From Flavobacteriaceae bacterium (GTDB lineage: Bacteria > Bacteroidota > Bacteroidia > Flavobacteriales > Flavobacteriaceae): a stretch of 7,773 nucleotides of DNA. Below, one piece after another: positions 4,523 through 7,773 of this stretch; within the stretch, counting starts at the first letter, position 1; each line of letters opens with the position of its first letter. A program made the translations under genes and the position numbers. A model generated the notes under the pieces. It searched no databases. It had not been told where the DNA came from and saw nothing but the letters and a program-made list of their open reading frames with translations. The stretch covers positions 1 to 7,773 of the forward strand of contig JALZVC010000253.1 in assembly GCA_023301205.1 (NCBI GenBank). Reading direction: 5' to 3'.

Positions 4523-5413
4523 ATGAAAAAAATATTACTATACCTACTTGTTGCAGCATCAATCATTAGCTGTTCTAAAGATGAAACTGTAACTACAGAT
4601 ATAGATGCGCAAAACCTAACGTATCAACAAGCTACTTTAGACCTATCTAAAGCAATCCCTAACCCAGCACTAGATAACACAAATAAGGGTTTATATGTGG
4701 GTACGCTAGCTACAACAGACTTAAGCTTTCATGAAAAGATTTTTATAAATATAGAGAATGATGGTGACATAAATGCTCAAATCATTACTCCAGATGCAAC
4801 ACTCGCATTTAAAGGACAGCAATTAAGAATAAAAGGAAACGTGTATCTATTTAAAGGAAAAATAGGAAGCTTTATGGTTGCACTAGAAAATAACGAAGCC
4901 ATTGTTACAGCTGCTACTTTTTATAACCAAGATGCAGTAATTAACTTGATTAAAAGCACGAGTACATCTAGAGGAATATCTTCTTTAGGAAGTTTTACAA
5001 GTAGTGATAATATTTTAAATGGAACATGGGATATGGTTTGGAATCAAACTGGACTTAATTCATTCGAATCTAGTTCTTTATCAATAATTAGATTCGGTGG
5101 TGGTTCATTTGTAGTGCCTCTTTCTTCTCCAGCAACTTACTCTAGGGTATGTATGCAAGTTTCACCTGGTCCTACAATTCCAGAGGATGGATTTTTATCA
5201 ACATTCTTATACGTCTCTACTGGAACCGCAACTCTTTTGGGGCAACCACTAACTCACAATTTAAGTGGAAACGGCGAAGTATTTTTCGTGCCGTTTTGTG
5301 CAGAAACCCAGAATGGCCTCGAGATAACTTCAAACTCTTGGAGCTGGAATGGCCAAACTGGAACTGTTACTATTGATGCTTTTAGCTTACCAGAATTTAT
5401 ACCTGGAACATAA
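4523..5413 (+). CDS. Lipoprotein of unknown function
   Basis: A 296-residue exported lipoprotein. The N-terminus has two Lys, a hydrophobic core (4-15) and the lipobox I-I-S-C, placing the lipidated cysteine at Cys17; the following SKDE is typical of flavobacterial lipoproteins, which often reach the outer membrane or the surface. I recognise no known domain. Two parts can be distinguished: residues about 55-145, strand-rich and charged ('KIFINIENDGDINAQIITPD' then 'LRIKGNVYLFKGKIG'), and residues about 160-296, Gly, Ser and Thr rich with Trp at 169, 173, 273 and 275, suggesting a second beta domain. Cys210 and Cys259 both lie in the second part and could form a disulphide. The start is fixed by the signal sequence. 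It is preceded by operator copy B and closed by a terminator, so it is probably a single-gene unit; a link with the receptor gene downstream is only positional. Confidence 0.9.
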   Translation: MKKILLYLLVAASIISCSKDETVTTDIDAQNLTYQQATLDLSKAIPNPALDNTNKGLYVGTLATTDLSFHEKIFINIENDGDINAQIITPDATLAFKGQQLRIKGNVYLFKGKIGSFMVALENNEAIVTAATFYNQDAVINLIKSTSTSRGISSLGSFTSSDNILNGTWDMVWNQTGLNSFESSSLSIIRFGGGSFVVPLSSPATYSRVCMQVSPGPTIPEDGFLSTFLYVSTGTATLLGQPLTHNLSGNGEVFFVPFCAETQNGLEITSNSWSWNGQTGTVTIDAFSLPEFIPGT

Positions 5414-5432
5414 TAATAGCACTACAATTTAT

Positions 5433-5464
5433 AAAAAACGTCACTTTATTAGTGGCGTTTTTTT
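5433..5464 (+). terminator. Intrinsic terminator after the lipoprotein gene
   Basis: A-tract plus CG (5433-5440), T5441 (wobble partner of G5455) and CACT (5442-5445) pair with AGTG (5451-5454) and CG plus the T-tract (5456-5464) around TTATT. The seven T finish the hairpin 50 bases before the receptor gene, separating the two transcripts. Confidence 0.85.
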
Positions 5465-5514
5465 ATGCGTTACAATTTCGATTACTTATTTCGGTTTCTT
5501 AACTTCACGCATCT

Positions 5515-7626
5515 ATGAAACACCCTCTTTATTTTATTCTTCTCTCGCTCTTTTTTTTCATTTCTGGCAATGCTCAGAACAACCCGGAGGCTGGTAATCC
5601 TGTAAAAAAAGATTCGGTACGTGCCGCAGAGATTTTAAATCCAGTAGTCCTATTATCTGCAACCTATCAAAAGGCTTCAGGGGTTTTAATCCCTACAGAA
5701 CAGATATCATCCACAGCGATTACTAATTTTACGCCTGTTGATTTAGTAGATGTTATCAATCAAACAAGTGGGGTTTATATACAAAGTGGTGCCATTAACA
5801 CCAACAGGATAACCATTCGTGGTGTGGGATCTCGCACACTTTTTGGCACCAATAAAATAAGAGCCTATTTTAATGGAATCCCTATAACTAGTGGCTCTGG
5901 CGAGACAACTATTGATTTTTATGATACCAGCACACTGGCAGGTATAGAAATAGTGAAAGGTCCTAAAGCTACACAATACGGCAGTAACTTAGGCGGTACC
6001 ATATTATTAGCGACAAAAGAAGCTAAAATAGAAGGAACAACCGTTTCTACCAATTTTAGTGCAGGCTCTAATGGTTTATTTAAAAACACAACAAGTAGCA
6101 CTATTAAAGATAATAATCTTAGTATTTATACCAGTTATGGACATCTACAACTAGAGGGTTTTCGGGATAATAGTCGCTATAACCGTAATAGTTTTTTAAC
6201 CTATGCAGCACTTAAAATAAGTGAAAAAATAAAATTAGGAGCACTGTTACAACATTACGATAATCGTGCAGAGATAGCAAGTTCTTTATCACAGACAGAT
6301 TTTGATGAAGATCCCACTCAAGCCGCTTTTACTTGGGCACAATCCAGAGGTTTTGAAGCCAACAACGAAACCCTAGCTGGGCTAACAGCCTCCACAGCAA
6401 TTTCAAAAAAATGGAGTAATACCACAAGTATATTTTATAAGTATCTCGATCATTTTGAGCCTAGACCTTTTAACATCTTAGACGAAATCACCAACGGATA
6501 CGGTGCACGAACCCTCTTTGCCCAAAATTATAAAGCCAAAAATCGAGTTGCTACCTTAAGTTTTGGCGGAGAGTGGTATCAAGATCAATATCGCGGGAAA
6601 ACCTTTGAAAATTTATTTGAAGAGAATAACGGCAACGGTTCTTTACAAGGCGTTGAATTAAGTAATAATAAACAACAGCGAACACAATTCAATATTTTTG
6701 CCACCACTACCCTTTCACCTATAAAAAATCTTGCCGTAGAAGCTGGCGTAAATTTTAATACAAACCAGTATGAAACCGTCGATAGATTTAATACGGGAAA
6801 TCAAAACACCAGCGCAAACAGAAATTTTGACCCCATTGTAGCCCCTAATCTAAGTCTTATCTATAAAACGGCTGGGGATCTTTCTTTCTTCGGAAATGTG
6901 AGTCGTGGTTTTAATTACCCAAGCGTTGAAGAAACCTTAACACCAGATGGCGTAATTAATCCTGATATTGGTCCAGAAATAGGCTGGAACTATGAAATAG
7001 GAAGTGAAATTGGTCTTCTTAAAAATTCTATAAAATTAAAAGGCGCTTTGTATTTGTTATCAATCCAAGATTTACTTGTGGCAGAACGTGTAGGTAACGA
7101 TCAATTTATCGGTAGAAATGCAGGTAAAACAAATCATCGTGGGCTCGAACTACAAGTGCAATATGCAAAAAACCTGAATCAAAACATACATATCAATGCC
7201 TATGTAAACGCTGATTTTAACGCCCATAAGTTTATCGATTTTGTAGACGGAGACGAAGATTTTTCTGGCAACGATTTAACAGGAATTCCTAAAGAAAAAA
7301 TAACGGCAGGAATTACGGTACTTCACGAATCGGGCTTTGATGCTACTATTTCATTTAGGCATATAGGAAGTCAGCCCATTACAGATGCAAATACCCTTTT
7401 TAGCGATGACTATCAGTTAGTATTTACTAAAGTAGGCTACACAAAAAAATTCCTGTCTAATATGTCACTTAACATTTCCGCAGGGATAAACAACGTGTTC
7501 GATACCACATATGCTTCTTCTATATTAATCAACGCTTCTTCTTTTGGCGGTAATGAACCTCGCTTTTTCAATCCAGGAGCACCCATTAATTTCTTTTCAG
7601 GTATGCGATTGCAGTATCACTTTTAA
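5515..7626 (+). CDS. TonB-dependent outer-membrane receptor
   Basis: A 703-residue outer-membrane receptor that would import a ligand using energy from TonB-ExbB-ExbD. A signal peptide covers residues 1-21 (core LYFILLSLFFFI, cleavage after 'GNAQ'). A TonB-box-like 'VVLLSATYQ' follows at 44-52. The plug domain spans about 58-170, with 'ITIRGVGSR' (99-107), 'RAYFNGIPI' (116-124) and 'IEIVKGPKATQYGSNLGGTI' (144-163). The rest is a 22-strand type barrel with family stretches 'VSRGFNYPSVEE' (462-473) and 'NAGKTNHRGLEL' (535-546), ending in aromatic Phe703 as outer-membrane barrels do. It lacks the carboxypeptidase-like N-terminal extension of SusC proteins and has no SusD partner nearby, which points to a siderophore, metal chelate or vitamin rather than a polysaccharide. 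The ligand cannot be told from sequence, and no Fur-type site is obvious in the 50-base gap upstream. The ATG at 5515 gives a good signal peptide. Confidence 0.95.
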   Translation: MKHPLYFILLSLFFFISGNAQNNPEAGNPVKKDSVRAAEILNPVVLLSATYQKASGVLIPTEQISSTAITNFTPVDLVDVINQTSGVYIQSGAINTNRITIRGVGSRTLFGTNKIRAYFNGIPITSGSGETTIDFYDTSTLAGIEIVKGPKATQYGSNLGGTILLATKEAKIEGTTVSTNFSAGSNGLFKNTTSSTIKDNNLSIYTSYGHLQLEGFRDNSRYNRNSFLTYAALKISEKIKLGALLQHYDNRAEIASSLSQTDFDEDPTQAAFTWAQSRGFEANNETLAGLTASTAISKKWSNTTSIFYKYLDHFEPRPFNILDEITNGYGARTLFAQNYKAKNRVATLSFGGEWYQDQYRGKTFENLFEENNGNGSLQGVELSNNKQQRTQFNIFATTTLSPIKNLAVEAGVNFNTNQYETVDRFNTGNQNTSANRNFDPIVAPNLSLIYKTAGDLSFFGNVSRGFNYPSVEETLTPDGVINPDIGPEIGWNYEIGSEIGLLKNSIKLKGALYLLSIQDLLVAERVGNDQFIGRNAGKTNHRGLELQVQYAKNLNQNIHINAYVNADFNAHKFIDFVDGDEDFSGNDLTGIPKEKITAGITVLHESGFDATISFRHIGSQPITDANTLFSDDYQLVFTKVGYTKKFLSNMSLNISAGINNVFDTTYASSILINASSFGGNEPRFFNPGAPINFFSGMRLQYHF

Positions 7627-7661
7627 GTACTAATAAGTATGATGCGTACCGCGTAAAATTC

Positions 7662-7773
7662 TTATTGTCCTAATTGTCTGGAAATAAACAATAGTACTTT
7701 ATTGTAGTACTCCTCACCTCCTATTTCACCAAGGTTAAGATGGCCGGCACCTTTTACTATTTCGATTGTTTTG
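7662..7773 (-). CDS. Alpha/beta hydrolase, C-terminal end (runs off right edge)
   Basis: The last 36 codons of a leftward gene, ending in TAA at 7662-7664. The readable tail contains 'GAGHLNLGEIGGEEYYNKV' (residues 8-26 of the fragment), where Gly-Ala-Gly-His is the usual surrounding of the catalytic histidine in alpha/beta hydrolases (serine aminopeptidase or BAAT-like branch), followed by the amphipathic last helix 'VLLFISRQL'. The nucleophile and acid lie outside the window, so neither substrate nor activity can be judged. It converges on the receptor gene with a 35-base gap in which I see no clear terminator. Confidence 0.75.
   Translation of the reverse strand, partial: KTIEIVKGAGHLNLGEIGGEEYYNKVLLFISRQLGQ

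Noticed and set aside
5465..5512. ATGCGT/ACGCAT inverted pair spanning the gap before the receptor gene
   Set aside because: Arms of 6 bases around 36 bases are expected by chance; no promoter element or Fur-like site coincides.
5149..5597. Overlapping plus-strand frames at 5149-5376 and 5349-5597
   Set aside because: Both are out-of-frame readings of the lipoprotein gene and of the start of the receptor gene; the second also runs through the terminator hairpin.
5743..6101. Leftward frames opposite the receptor gene
   Set aside because: They are antisense to conserved plug-domain codons of the receptor and show no coding features of their own.
7693..7711. AGTACT repeated twice near the right edge
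   Set aside because: Both copies lie in the coding end of the hydrolase gene, and AGTACT is itself a palindrome, so the pair carries little information.

Overview
The window looks like a chromosomal segment of a marine-type member of the Flavobacteriia (Bacteroidetes). This rests on AT-rich DNA, start codons without Shine-Dalgarno sequences but with A-rich upstream stretches, several exact matches to the Bacteroidetes -7 promoter element TAnnTTTG, signal peptides ending in the 'FAQ' and 'GNAQ' style, and the protein families present. The genus is not provable from this sequence.

Left part (1-1821): the N-terminal two thirds of a PhoH-family ATPase gene runs leftward off the edge. It diverges from a gene for a SAM hydrolase-like (DUF62) protein, which is followed in the same direction by a small antibiotic-biosynthesis-monooxygenase (ABM) fold protein. 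The next 415 bases (1822-2236) have no convincing gene. They hold a run of inverted repeats, one of them resembling a palindromic repeat dispersed in Bacteroidetes genomes, and then the promoter and leader of dnaN.

Middle (2237-3930): dnaN, the replication sliding clamp, ends in a very strong hairpin terminator. It converges on a leftward gene for a secreted DUF1573 protein, which has its own terminator, so the two genes are insulated back to back.

Right part (3931-7773): a 592-base stretch has no long ORF but carries the most unusual structure of the window. Two copies of a 52-base element each contain three sub-sites spaced exactly 21 bases apart, with a -7-like hexamer region starting 40 bases past the element in both. 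This layout recalls direct-repeat sites of LytTR-type response regulators. Copy A precedes an unlisted 58-codon ORF; copy B precedes a lipoprotein gene of unknown function. The lipoprotein gene ends in a terminator and is followed by a TonB-dependent outer-membrane receptor gene of about 700 residues. At the right edge lies the C-terminus of a leftward alpha/beta hydrolase gene.

The housekeeping genes (phoH, dnaN) do not form one operon. The lipoprotein and the receptor both belong to the envelope, but a terminator separates them, so a shared role is only possible. No tRNA, rRNA, CRISPR array, complete insertion sequence or phage gene was seen.
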